A program made the translations under genes and the position numbers. The notes under the pieces were generated by a model. It saw nothing but the letters and a program-made list of their open reading frames with translations. It searched no databases and was not told the origin of the DNA. Shown here piece by piece: positions 48,030 to 60,600 of a stretch of DNA of 64,000 bases. Position 1 is the stretch's first letter. Each line of letters starts with the position of its first letter. The DNA comes from Trichostrongylus colubriformis (taxonomy: Eukaryota > Nematoda > Chromadorea > Rhabditida > Trichostrongylidae): NCBI GenBank assembly GCA_963978905.1, contig OZ022259.1, forward strand, positions 25,146,068 through 25,210,067, given 5' to 3'.

Positions 48030-48490
48030 TACTTTCTGTATGTGATACTTCTACCACGAGTTTTTTAGGTGAAGCCTTTATTAAGGACAACATTTCGACC
48101 TTTCCATCAGTTTCCAAGACCTAAACATGACTCGGAGCTTTAGAATTGTACTTTTTCCCTTAAAAACCTTTCTGACATTTTGTCAAAAAACACACGGGAA
48201 AACCCTGAATCTAAAAAAATAAGGCTCAGCTTGAATTCCACTTCTTAAGGGTAGCAATGCTACCCTCAGCTTGGAATCCAAGCTGTTCCTTACCTCCAAG
48301 CTTCTGAAGTTTTTGCGGGTGCTTCTGAAACGTTGTCAAAAATGCTAGAGGGGATGAGGCGTTTGGTGGATATTGTGCACTTCCTAAGTCCTGAGCCGAA
48401 TTTGAGCCTTTGGCAACGACGAAAGGTCGAAACTACGGCCGTAATAAATGTTCTACCCAAGAATTCGTGGCAGAAGTACCCCAAACGAGG
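48030..48490. repeat. Diverged inverted repeat
   Basis: The left arm (about 48035-48125) has TACTTCTACCACGAGTT, TTTATTAAGGACAACATTTC and GACCTTTCC. The right arm (about 48395-48485), read inverted, has TACTTCTGCCACGAATTC, AACATTTATTACGG and TTTCGACCTTTCG. The arms are about 90 bases with about 270 bases between them. Confidence 0.45.
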
Positions 48491-48732
48491 AGCTTCACGG
48501 TTTTTTATTCTTGGATGTCCAGCTATGGTCTACTGAACACTGTTCCATCAAGTACGTTGTTGCACTGTGCCTAATGTCAACCTCAATGAAAGCATGATGG
48601 CTATACCTTTATTAGTTTTGAAGGGCGATGGAGAGCTCACATTGCAGACTTAGGGAATTCTGATTCACAACATATTGCAAAAAATAGGTGCAATGCTTAA
48701 AGGATCCCCACGGTACCAGCCCACCGCGTCTT

Positions 48733-48802
48733 GAGCGGAATTCCAAACGACTTGTACTGACGGCGCCGCGAGTGCGACGCCGCGAAGCGAAAATTCGACC
48801 AA
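48733..48802 (+). repeat. Dispersed repeat I, copy 3
   Basis: The copy has GAGCGGAATTCCAAACGACT followed by GTACTGACGGCGCCGC and GAGTGCGACGCCGCGAAGCG. It is the best match to the copy at 5228. Confidence 0.5.
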
Positions 48803-49578
48803 TCGACCCCTACCCAGAAATTGGCTCTCATCCTGCAGAAAGGAGCCGAGTAGCTTTGTGGCCTTAACGTCTTCGAACGCGATGAGACTTGAGGCAGAGG
48901 AAAGTCAGGAAAATCTTCAGCTTGGTATTTTTCTTGCAAATTCAGTAAAGTATAATTGATAAAGTAGCTCAGCTGATTCGGAGGGGCATAGGCATGGCAG
49001 CTTTTGAGCGAAATTGCATACTACACGCTACCTCAATTAGGAATTTAGCTCGAATCAGCTTAGTATCATGTACTCACCACTGGTTACTGTCATTAGATTG
49101 GGCTGCGCTTTCGGTTTTCATTCAAAACGGTGGAGCCACGTTGCAGACGTTTTTACCAGCTTCAGTAACCTGTAAAGCTCAATCGTATCCAGTTTAATAT
49201 TATACATTACTTCCGAGCGGATGAGCTGTGCACGTGGCTGGTCGAAAAAAAACCTTAGCGAAAGTAAATTATTGAGATTTTCCATGATAAAGTGTATCTG
49301 TCGCCTTTCCTGATTTATAAGTATCCATAATTGTTGCATTAGCAAGAAACTAACGTTGAAATAGATGGAATTAGGCTAGAGGATACGGAGCTGGAAAGAA
49401 GCTTAGACGAATCGCTCCTACATAGTAATCAGTCTGAAAGCTGATTCGTCATATAATCCCATCCTACATACACCTGCTTCTCCCATAAATTGCATCTAAT
49501 TTAGTGACGTTTTGGAGAAGCTGTCTAAAAACTTTCACTTCTGAGCAAGTTTGCCTAGTTACTAACCCTAGTACAGTC

Positions 49579-49736
49579 CATTTCCGAGCGCTTGATAGGG
49601 CGTGGCCTAAGGACTTGAGTGAGAGTTTATCAAACTCTCTCACTCCGCCACACACTCTCACTATTGCCACGCACTCTCACTCTCGTCATCACCAATGTCC
49701 GTAGACCACGCCCTATCAGACGCTCCAAAATGGAGT
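49579..49736. mobile_element. Palindromic MITE, family C copy 2
   Basis: The ends CATTTCCGAGCGCTTGATAG and GACGCTCCAAAATGG, together with the inner pair GGGCGTGGCC and ACCACGCCC, match copy 1 at 18674. The loop is longer and has CACTCTCACT repeated three times. Confidence 0.8.
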
Positions 49737-51258
49737 ATAAGTCTCTTTGAGCTCCAGCGAATCCTTCAGTTCGTTCAGAAAAAAAAAACGTTGCTTAATG
49801 ATTGAATTATAAAATAAGGTGGGAATTTAAGAATGAAATATTCGTAGAGGTAAAGCTTCCGCGCTATTGGTTTTTACCCCAATGGATTTATTAGTAAGTA
49901 AATAAAAAGCTAAGGTCATCGTGATGAATCACTTTTACGGTTGAATAGCTGAATGAGAAAGACTGACTCTTTCTTCTTCTGCCATCTATGTACCTTTTAC
50001 CAGCTTCGGAAGTATTTTATTGAGATGACTTCTTACATTCATCTGTTTTAACTAGAATTTCCATTAATTTACCCTATTTTGCAGGTGGTTATACTCTATT
50101 CTAATACTTTTAACTCTGCAATTTTGTATTATGGCGCGGTATTTAGCAGAATATTTTGACAATACCTGAACTATACCCACTCAAATGTGAAGGCTATAGT
50201 GAATTCACCGTTAGTGCACAATACCCATAAAGCCGTGGGCAATCCGTTACCCAAGTACCGAACCATTTGTGACCCCTATCCCGTCGTGGGATAAACTTCA
50301 TCGACTGTGCCACAACATTTAGAGTGGCGCTGGCAGCTCTAGGACTCCTTAGTTCAGAAAGCAGGACCACCCGCCGCGGTACGAACCCCTGACATAAGGG
50401 ACACACCCAAGGGACCCCAGTGATGGTCTGGCCCGAAAAACTCCCTCGGTATGATATTTATTGTTTACGGGACCTTTTAAAACTCAGTCGCATTCCAAAA
50501 TAGGCCAATTCAGTACGTTACAAATCGTGAAACTTTCACTTTCATCCGAACATTAATATTTTTTGATCAATTTCCGTTTGAAAAATCATATTCCTTCCCC
50601 TCCTCCTCATCATCATCACCTCTATTGAGAATCACTCACATATTCTTACAGGAATCTATCAGATTAGGTGGACACGAGATGCTAAGCCATCGTCCATCGC
50701 TTTCTCTCTGATTAATTCCCACTTCGCCAATTTATTTGTGACACTTTCTTCTTCAGCTTTTATTTGCATACACAATTTTGATGATGGTGATTTAAAAAAA
50801 AAGTTGAAACTACAATTAAAAAATGTGAAATATGAACCAGGACAAGATTCGCGAAATTTTCTTGCGAAAATCAGCCTAAATTTGAAAATCGACAATTTTG
50901 AGAGTATTTTCCGTGATAAATTCATGACAGTTGCACGAAAAGACGCGAGCGGCTGCGTAGCGTGTGCGAAAGAGTGGTGTTGAATAGCAGGCCGTACAGC
51001 GGTCCTATTTTATCATGCTACTTCTGAGTGCGACCTATCTTGCTACATGTGATTTTTTTCCTTAATAATATGTATATTTTTCGCACTGGTGCATATTTTT
51101 TCCTGCTTCATTTGTAGTAAAATCCTTCATTTTTCTTCTTGTTGTTGTTGAATCACGTGACCACCTACAGTATCCTTGTATTTCCACTCAGGATAAACAT
51201 AGTATGTTTCAGATATATGGTACAGTATACTAATCAGTAACATAACAAATCTCAGAAG
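49737..51258. other. Upstream region of the BED-finger gene
   Basis: At 50385-50405 a fragment reading CCTGACATAAGGGACACACCC matches the family B terminus. An 81-codon plus frame at 50738-50983 is unassigned. No core promoter can be defined. Because the gene has a trans-splice-type acceptor just before its ATG, transcription may start anywhere upstream. Confidence 0.35.
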
Positions 51259-51324
51259 ATGAGTGCTGCCGCCACTGAAGGACCGCCTGAGGCGAAAAAA
51301 TTCCGTATCAACTTGCCGACCCAG
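51259..51324 (+). CDS. BED-finger gene, exon 1 (start codon)
   Basis: The exon holds 22 codons, MSAAATEGPPEAKKFRINLP then TQ, ending CAG|GTGAGG. The start was chosen because the CTCAG acceptor at 51251-51255 leaves only three bases before this ATG, as in trans-spliced nematode genes. Intron 1 is 3081 bases and carries a mariner and a family G repeat. Confidence 0.75.
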
Positions 51325-54300
51325 GTGAGGTTTTATGGATTGGTCCACGCAATCGACCGATTCGCTTTCAGTATATTCAGATCTCTACTAAGTTTGCAAA
51401 AGGTGCCGAGTAGGGAGTGCGGTATCTTCGCAATGGGTCCGGCGCGACGTCGCATTGGCTCCCCTTGTGCAATATCCTCCTAAAAGTGCTAGAAATTTCG
51501 ACAGACGGTAGTTAGTCGGTCATCTATGGCCGATTGATGTGGAGGCAAAAGGAAATCTAAAGAAGATGTAAAGTGCATTACATTCGATCGCTATTATGCT
51601 TTGACTCAGACTTCTTTGGAAGTGACCATGAAATTCATACTCATAGAATTGGGAAATGAAGGCACCAAACCGATCCATGCACCTGAATAAATCCGCCAAA
51701 TCAATCAATAGAATCATCTGCAGCTTCTACTGCAGTACCATCAAACAAGTGTAATCAAACATGTCTACTGTAATTTCTGAAGTGCACCTATATAAGTTTT
51801 TTTTTGTAAACTACCTGGAAGCATTCATAGCGCAGTAGTTTCAGGCCCTCAATGCTCTGGGTAACTTACGCTTTACTCACAAAAGACGTCCCTTATTAGA
51901 CGCCATACTGGTATACGGTGCCACCTTTGTAGAAGGTAATCTATGCCGAAAATCTCATGGGTCCTAACTGGAAAAAGGTTGGGTGCTATGACAATGGGGG
52001 ACATTCCACTATGGGAATTATTTTTACCTGCCAATAGTCCCAGAAGGGGGAGGAAACTTTTCTATTTTCACTACGGCCTGGGCAAAAATCCACGTCTGAG
52101 TGCACAGACCGACGTCTCAGAGATGTCTCTAAGATGTTCAGATGTACGACCTTTTATGAGATACCCCCTCCCTCACCCCCCCCCCCCCCCCTTTCATTAC
52201 GATAATACCAGAATGGTCCAGTAAGCTTCTCTTCACAGTAACTCGTGATCCAACCAAAAACTGAATCGAGACCAATGTCAGATTTTAGTCATAGTGCACA
52301 TCTTTTTTGGGATTTCTATTCAATTTTGATGATAAATGGGTTGACAATTCCATAGGTGGCGTTTTGGATTGTGTATGTGTGCTTGTGAAACGACTAAAAA
52401 GTGTGTTATTAGGTTGGCTGATAAATTCCTGGACACTTCAAAACATTTTGATCTACTATGCGTCGATTGACAGCTCATCTTTTCATATTCGGCCCTGTTG
52501 AACAATGTTTTCGAATGTTCCACCACATAGGTATATGAGGGCTGGAGTTTGTTTAGAAGATCATTTCTGTTCAAAATGGAAAAAGTAGCTCTCCGGGCGC
52601 TCCACTTGTACGAGTTCCACCTTGGAAGCTCTACGAGGGAGGCGGCCGAAAACATCAACGTTGCGTTCGGGCCACAAACTACTCCCAAGTCCACCGTTCA
52701 TGTTTGATTTGAAAGCTTTCGTTATGGAGATACGAGCCTGGCCGACCAACAACACACTGGACGCCCTGTTGAATACGACGACCAGCGCCTCGTGCAAGCA
52801 GTTCAGCAGATCCCAACGGCCAGCACAAGACAGTTGTCTCAGATGTTTGGATGCACACACCAGACAGCCGAACTGCATCTCTCTCGCATGGGATATAGGA
52901 AAGTTCTGTCCACATGGACACCCACGTGCTGTCTGACAGCACCGAACAGGCGAGGTTGCCCATTGCGGAATCCCTACTCAGCCGTCCACACAGGAAGGAA
53001 CTACTGAATAATATAGTGAAATATTCCCCGGGCCTTGCCCCATCTGATTACCACTTATTCTCCCCTCTCAAAAGATATCTGAAGGACAAGCAGTTTAAAA
53101 AGGAGGAGGACCTCAAAATTGCGATCAACGACTTTATAGCGTCGCAGTCTGCGCAGTTCTGGATGAATGGAACTGAAAGGTTTTCAGAGCGATGGCAGAA
53201 GGTTATCGATAATGATGGTGAATATATTGTTGATTGATTATAAGTTGTTCCAAAGTAAAGTTATAAAATTAAAAAACGTCTCGAAGTGTCCAAGAATTTA
53301 TCAGCCAACCTAATAGATAGGTGGGGAATGAATGGGGCTTGTGCATGTGATGATACATGGGAAAATCACGTCCACGCGTGCGACTTGTCAGAGTGTATCG
53401 ACGTGAAAAAAGTGTTCAGGTAGAGAGGCAGTTTGTGGTGGGAAAAAATCACCAACCATGTAGTGCGCGCGCTCGACGTTCGATGCTTCCGATGATACAT
53501 CATCATCATCAAGTACAATACTAAAAGCGCGAGGCGATGTACAGTCAGAGAGGGGTGTGCAAATCTTGAGGCTGGCGATTTCAACTGATAAAATGTCTAT
53601 TGGTTGCTCTCAATCAGTCGAAATACTAATTTTATGGGAACAAGAACTGCTGCAGCAGCTGTAATTGCGTATCAGCCATTTTAGTTTTGGAGAAAAAAAT
53701 CGGGAAACCGTAAAGGAAAGCGCGCGGTCGCGGCGCGAATCTCATGAGCCGATCGATACGTCATTCCCTATTGTCTCGAAATCCAAGTCCACTTCATATG
53801 TGTTCAGACCAAGGTAATTCAAGGGTTAGGTAATCTCATAAGGGAGGACGTATTTCGGGCCTGAAGGACCACATTACGGGTTGCAAAAAAAGAGGTGGTT
53901 AATGGGAATTTTTTTGGTCACCTAGTAAAAAAACAGGTGGAAAAGTCTTCAACAACCTATCTATTTCTAATGAATTCTGTAATATCAGGTGGTCTTCTGA
54001 AAAGGTCGTCAGTCGATGCTTATACTTCGTGCTAGGTAGTAGGATTATGATTATCGATTAATGTCAGGGGTACAAGTCGGCGAGTTTTGATATACCAATA
54101 AAATAACAAAATCTGTTAGGGTTGGCGGAGGGACGTATTTTTCAAAAAGTATCCTGAATAAAGTACTTGACCCTGTATGGGACTACCTCTCTGCACGGGC
54201 TTTGCTGTATTGTGCCAGGTTTCTGAGCGCTGTCGATATACATCGCGCAGTACTGAGAATTTTGGATGATGATGAAAAATAACAAATTTGCACCGATTGC

Positions 54301-57300
54301 CAAGCAACAAGTTTTTATTACGATTGGCCTTGGCTAAGTGGCTTGGATAGAATCTTTGCTTGGTTTTTAGTAAAAGTGCTGCTACACTATTCATCACACT
54401 TCCAGGTTGTCGTTGAGCCATCGTTGTGTTCGTCAGAATCACCCGATGCACCCACTGCAGCCGATGGACAGTCACCTGCTGGGCCAAGCTCGGCTCGTTC
54501 CACAAATGGATCCGAGGTACCATTCAATAGAATTGTATATGAGACTTCCTATAAATGCTCATTACAACAATAATTTTCGAAAATAACTCGATGAATTTAG
54601 ATATCATCCGGGTCTTCTGTGGAAAAAGACGATGAACCGGAGCCAGGAATGACCGGTAACATATTGGAAATGATCAGCAAGAGTCTCCTTGGAAATGCAT
54701 TTAAGGTTCGTTTACTGGTGAAATTATGACATTTTGAAAAACAGTATCTGAAAAGGAGACCGCATGAAACTTCGCATGAAATGCATCAGTTTCTCACCTT
54801 TTTTGGTCCGCGGATTGGAATGTGGGTGAGCCCTATACAATCACTCAGAAGGGCATTTTTTATCTTCCATGACACATTTGTCTACATTTACCCGACTTTA
54901 CCGACTCAAGAAGGATTGCGAAGGGACGATTGCCTAGCCGGCTTGAGCAGGGTTCGATCTCTTGATCATGTAGGTGGTAACGGCGCCAACGGCCACTGGC
55001 CTTCTTCATTCCTATGATCCTTATCTTTGTCAAAATACTCATGGATACTTGGCTGAACACTAATCTCAAATTCCTTTTCCTGTTATGCCGACAAGGTTTT
55101 AATTCCTTTCAAGCTTATATACTGAGATTCTATAGCGAAGACGCTAAATCTTTTGATCCCTCCCCCCCCCCCCCCTCGAAAGCCATCGTTAAAAGCAGAG
55201 ATCTTTGGATCTCAGGATGGCACCGTGAAGATTTCGAAGCGAACTCATCTGATGTACACAATGATCCTTGAATCAGAGCTAAGCAGATGTGAGTCATGTC
55301 CTATCCTTTATATTCTCTATACCCCCAAGGCTGTTCAGATCGCATTGAGCTTCGCGACAAGAGATTGACTCTGTACGAGGGTGTGCTAATCATTATTAAA
55401 TGCACTTGATACAACTCCGCAATCCTACGAAATGCCTTCATCAGAAAAACTACGGGAAACTTTGTAAAAAAAAGTGGGAAGCATGAATGGTAAGCAGAAA
55501 TTATAAGTGTTCTACTGGTGGTTGTGCTTCTTTTCACAGTGAGTCATACCTCTAAGATTCGTTGGAAATTGTAGGGAAATAGCAAAATATGTACTTGATG
55601 AGTATGCAGTCATCCTCATTACCAGTCGATTACCAGGTTGGACTGCGTTCATACTTTGCGGTGCCGGCGAAAGGGTGTGGCACCGTGTCTCTGCGTCTTC
55701 CCGTCTATTTCTCTCGTCGTTGCCTGCGTCGTCTCTACATCTCCCCGTGCCATTCTGCCTCGCTGTGTGTGAATGCAGTCACGATCCGTCAGCGCCGAGT
55801 ATGAACGCGGCCGTGGTGGTCCACGCTCCCAGAGAGATCGCTACCAATTCACCATCCCTAGAAGCTGAAAAAGTTTTTTATCACAATTGGGATCCGAGAA
55901 ATCGATCATGATGGTGGGAGAGGGGTTCGTGTAGCAAATTGTGGTATATAATATTTACCATGCATAAGGATGTTACCAAGTGTCCTCGGTGTCTGCCAAT
56001 ACGATAGAAGATTTGCCGAGCGTCTGGCGTGTGACGCGATGGCGCGTGCTAGCGGCGCAATTGTGCGATATATCTACCATGTATCAGGATTATACCAAGG
56101 GTCTTGATGGTGTGCCATTAGGATAGAAGATTAGGATGGGTTTTAAAGTGATAATGGTGTACTGTGCCTTGTAATGGGTGAGTACCCTTACGTCAGGATT
56201 TCGCATGACGACGAAAGGCGTGCAACGCAGTGTGTGCTAGCTATGCGCGTCGTGGTAGTTGGGCTTAGAACGATTACACGGTAATGTTAGGGGTGTGATA
56301 CGCAGTTGGCTTGTAATCGCTTCGGGACCCAACAACATGGCTCCTTCAGCTCGTCTGCATTGTTTCGCTTGCAACATGCCGCGGCGCGAAATCCTGACAT
56401 AAGGGTACACACCCCCCTTATAATAGGCTCAATCACTTTGAAGCCAACTACTGCGGCGAGCTTACAATAGCTCACGCCTAACGTGTTGGCCATGCGCAAA
56501 TTTTTTTCTGATGGCGCATATTCAAGGGATCTTGGCTTAGAGCCATATCCAACCCTTGAACTGCCTGACGATCTTTGCGTGCAGCAATTTTTATTCCATT
56601 CTGAGAAGAAAATATTGCTAAATTCTAGTGTCAGAGAGTGCTCACATCAGTTTAAGTGCTGGTGACAAAATGGATAGATACATAGTCCGCCCACAAGTGG
56701 GCATGATGAGTGTTCATGGTGGTCCCTTTTGTTCATTTCCTTTAGCCAAGTACTTTCTCCTCCAAAGCTTTCCTTCTTCGACGCGAACTCTTCTAATATC
56801 CAAAACCAGAGGGAAATAGCTATGTCCTCACATATTTTGATACTTTGAGCAGTTTCTACTGCCTTTTTTATACGGTGTCAAACATGGGAACTCGAATTCA
56901 ATCTTCTATTTCATTGATAACCCAAGGTTACCCTAGAATATGCTTCCAAGTTCAATCTACGATTCAATCGCGGGAAAAATTTGGTTTCCCGTGCTGAGTT
57001 CATAATGATTCAGTTGAATTCCGTGGAAATATCAGCGTGAGCGCCCACACAGACAGTTGTGCCCTCAGGGGAAATGTATACTATGGGAATGTATACTATG
57101 GGTCCCTCAGGGGAAATGTATACTATGGGAAAGTATGAGGTACCAGTTGTGACAAAATCAGTCAGTTCAACAACCGCCGCCATTTCATACAGTGATCATT
57201 GTCTATGTTTTCTGTCGATCTGACCCTGATTGCTGATTGCACTCGGCCTCAAAAGTTGATTTCATCGCCATAAGGTTTTTCCTGAGTCCACTGTAATTAT

Positions 57301-57641
57301 GACAGTACTGGTTGTTAAGTGTGATTGTTAAGTTCATCGAATTGTGTCGCGCGCGCGACAACACACTGTTGACTCAACTGCTGAGAGTGATGACAGTCGA
57401 TCGGGGGGAATATATGTAGTCGTGGGCTGCAAAGGGAACCTCATACTCAAGGCATTCCCATGCAGGCTACTCCCGGCATCGCCGATTCCACGACAAGGGG
57501 TCATATTTGACGGGTGGGAGGGAAGGGGATTCATTATCGCTAACGTGCTGCTCAATATGGAACAATCCTTTTAAGATGCGCCACGCATTTGAGTTTCAAT
57601 CTAGATAGTAGATTTATTTGGATATGTATTTATTTATGCAT

Positions 57642-57692
<51 letters not shown>

Positions 57693-60600
57693 CACGTTTA
57701 TTTGCTCTATGCGATATCTCACAAAAGCTGATAAAAAGCGGTTTCTTAGACTGGAATGATTAAAAGGTATAGTTCAGCGGTTAATGGAGCGAAGAAGCTT
57801 CTAGAGTAGTCAAGCATGACAACTGATTCGACTCCGCTAATCCCTGGATCAATCTATTATGCAAAAATCAGTTTGTCAGTCTGTCGTAATGAGCCTTTCG
57901 AGGTGTCGAGCTGCGAGCAGTCTCGGTCTGACCCGTAGCAATTACAGAAGCTTATGAAAGAAATAGATAAACAGAAGATTCTTACTGACTGCGAAAGGAG
58001 ATGTTTTTACATTACAACTTCTGACTGAGAATAAATTATGTGGATGTAAATACTTGAATGTATTTCCCTGTAATTCCACCCATTTTCAGTTAGATGAGAT
58101 TACGCGTCCACCTCGTTTGCCGTCCGTACCGGCATCACCAGTGCCTGCGCCAATTCCTGGATCGGTAGCCGTAGCTCAATCACCCGCTGCACAGCTCTTT
58201 TCAGAGGTTGGTTGAGTTTTCGAGGGAAACTAATCAGTGCGGATATTGCTTTTTTTGTCTGCTATGTGAATTCGGGGGACAGCAGATCGGCATAGAAGTA
58301 AGAGAACAAGCTAGGGTTGTGGAACCTTTGAAAAGGGGTACCCAGAGAGGAAATTTGGAGATGTCTTCGGAGACATGCTTGTTTCTAGTGATTTCGGAAT
58401 AGAGCAGGTCAAAAAGTCAATTCCATCTTTCGTCCTTTGTACTGGGTTACTAAGTAGCCAGAAGTGGGGTCGCATTCGGTGTTTGGGGTGAGTCAGGCCT
58501 TTTCTTCAGCTGAGTGCGGAGAGGGGGGGGGGAAGCTCTTCGATAATCGTATCACATTCAACATACTTCAATTCCTTTAATTGCACAATTGTTTCGCTAA
58601 TCGCGGAGCTCCATTCCCGAGGCTTGTGCAAATTCAACGCCTCGAGATGTTGTTGTCCCACCGATATGTAGCACCGATAGCACCGATTTTCGTGAGACGT
58701 GTATTGAGTGGTAACGAAAATCCTGGAAAGAGCCGAGGTCTTGAAGGAAGTGAAAGTGATAAATGCGCTGCAAATTTGTGCACGGAATGGGTTGTAGGCG
58801 TGGTCATGCTACGCGGTGTCGGCGGGGCGTGGCTGCGTATCTCTGCGTCTCCGCCTATGCCACGCTGCATTGTTGTCTGTGAACGCAGCCACGCCCTGGC
58901 GGGTGGGAGTGACCGCGATCGTAGTCGACAGTACTGCTTCCGCCTCGACGAAGGCTATAATCCAAAGGAATCTGGTAACGAAACATGTCCAGAAGGCAAA
59001 ATCGTTGGTTGTATCACTGAATACAATCATTTTCTGGACTGCATAAGCATCAAATAGCCTTTACACTTTAGAGTGGAAGACGAGTACGAAGCGAATCCAT
59101 GAGAGGATTGATCAACGCTGAAAACTTCACACTTTTTCCTTTGTTTTCTGACGTACGGCTTTTACACTAATAATAATGCACGGTCATTGTTACTAATATT
59201 TATTAATACTGATAATTGACCGTAATTTTGAAGGATGACTGGAGTTGGCATCGAAATCCAGCAGCAGCGATACGTTCCGGTGGCACCAATAAACAGACAC
59301 CAGTTTGGAAGTACTTTGTCTATAATAAAGCTGAAAATCTGAGCAGGTTAGTGAAGTGCATCAATTTCTCATGAAATTGAGAAGCTGGACAAGATAATTT
59401 ACCTCGAAGAGAACTAAGTAAAACGCTGTGCAACTGACAAGTCACTGAGGCGCACGGTCGCGTAGCGGCACTTGTAACTATTTGGTAGTTGCTAGCAACC
59501 GATCATGAAAGCTAGTATCCATGTCTTGCTTTGAGGTTTCTTGAGGGCTTCATACCTTCGGACGTCACAGCAAGATGACTGCTTCCAGGGTCAAGCGTCC
59601 AGTTGAGGGAAATTTTCAAAAAATACGACCCCCCCCCCCAAAAAAAAGGAGCCCCCAATACGACCCCCCTTCCTGGCTTAGGTAAAAATAATGTCCAGAG
59701 GGATGCCCCCTCCTCCCCCCCCCTCATTGTGACAGCACCAGATGAGATTCCCATGCATATGCTCGAAAAGGCATTCTACAAACTATTATATTATGGACAC
59801 ACATTGACTCATGTCCATCAATGGGCTGTGATTGAATAAAAACTGAATCAGTAATAATGAAGGCACGAGAACTGGACAAGTCTAGAAATGATCTAGAAGG
59901 GGTTCTCGATCAAAAAAACAAAAACAAAAGACTGTTACCTTTGAAGTTTCGTTTCAGGCGACGGGCGACCGCCCGTTTCGGGCGACGTGCGAAGCGGTCG
60001 CGTTGGAGCGCGTCATCTTATTATCACCCCATACTAAATTCCGACATTATTAAAACACTTCAAACTTTACCTAGAGCCCATCTTTCAAGCAGCTGTGACC
60101 TGTTTTCCCAATAACTTCCTTAGACCTATCTATTGACTACTTGCTTTCCCTTATGGTTGCTTAGTTCTCGATATGGGTTTCCAGTTGAGGGTTAGTTGAG
60201 GGGAATTTCGGAGTGTTTCACTTCAAATGACCATAACTTCCTTCAAACTTAACTACATGAGTTCGTTTGGGTGAAGCAGAGTCTGCGAGGTTTTTGCTTT
60301 CGAATGACTACCTGAGCTATGCCATACCTCTGAAAGGAAGCAAGTTATTTTGAGGGAAGCCAGTTGAGGGCCAGTTGAGGGGAATTTCGGAGTGTTTTAC
60401 TTTAAATGACCATAACTTCCTTCAAACTTAATTATATGAGTTCGTTTGGGTGAAGCAGAGTCTGCGAGGTTTATGCTTTCGAATGACTACCTGAGCTATG
60501 CCACATCTCTGAAACGAAGCAAGAAAAATTCAGAAAAGCTAGTTGAGAGGACCTTTTTTTCGTCGAATTTGCGAGATCTTCCACGAATCTTCCCTAAAAT

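Noticed and set aside
49118..49345. Minus-strand 75-codon frame with helical-looking sequence
   Set aside because: No splice partners, no recognised domain, and AT-rich context where such frames arise readily.
50738..50983. Plus-strand 81-codon frame just upstream of the BED gene
   Set aside because: No donor in phase with exon 1, and exon 1 already has a trans-splice acceptor beside its ATG.
58581..59057. 158-codon plus-strand frame
   Set aside because: About a third of it is the family A MITE copy 3, and it lies inside intron 4 between two well-supported exons.
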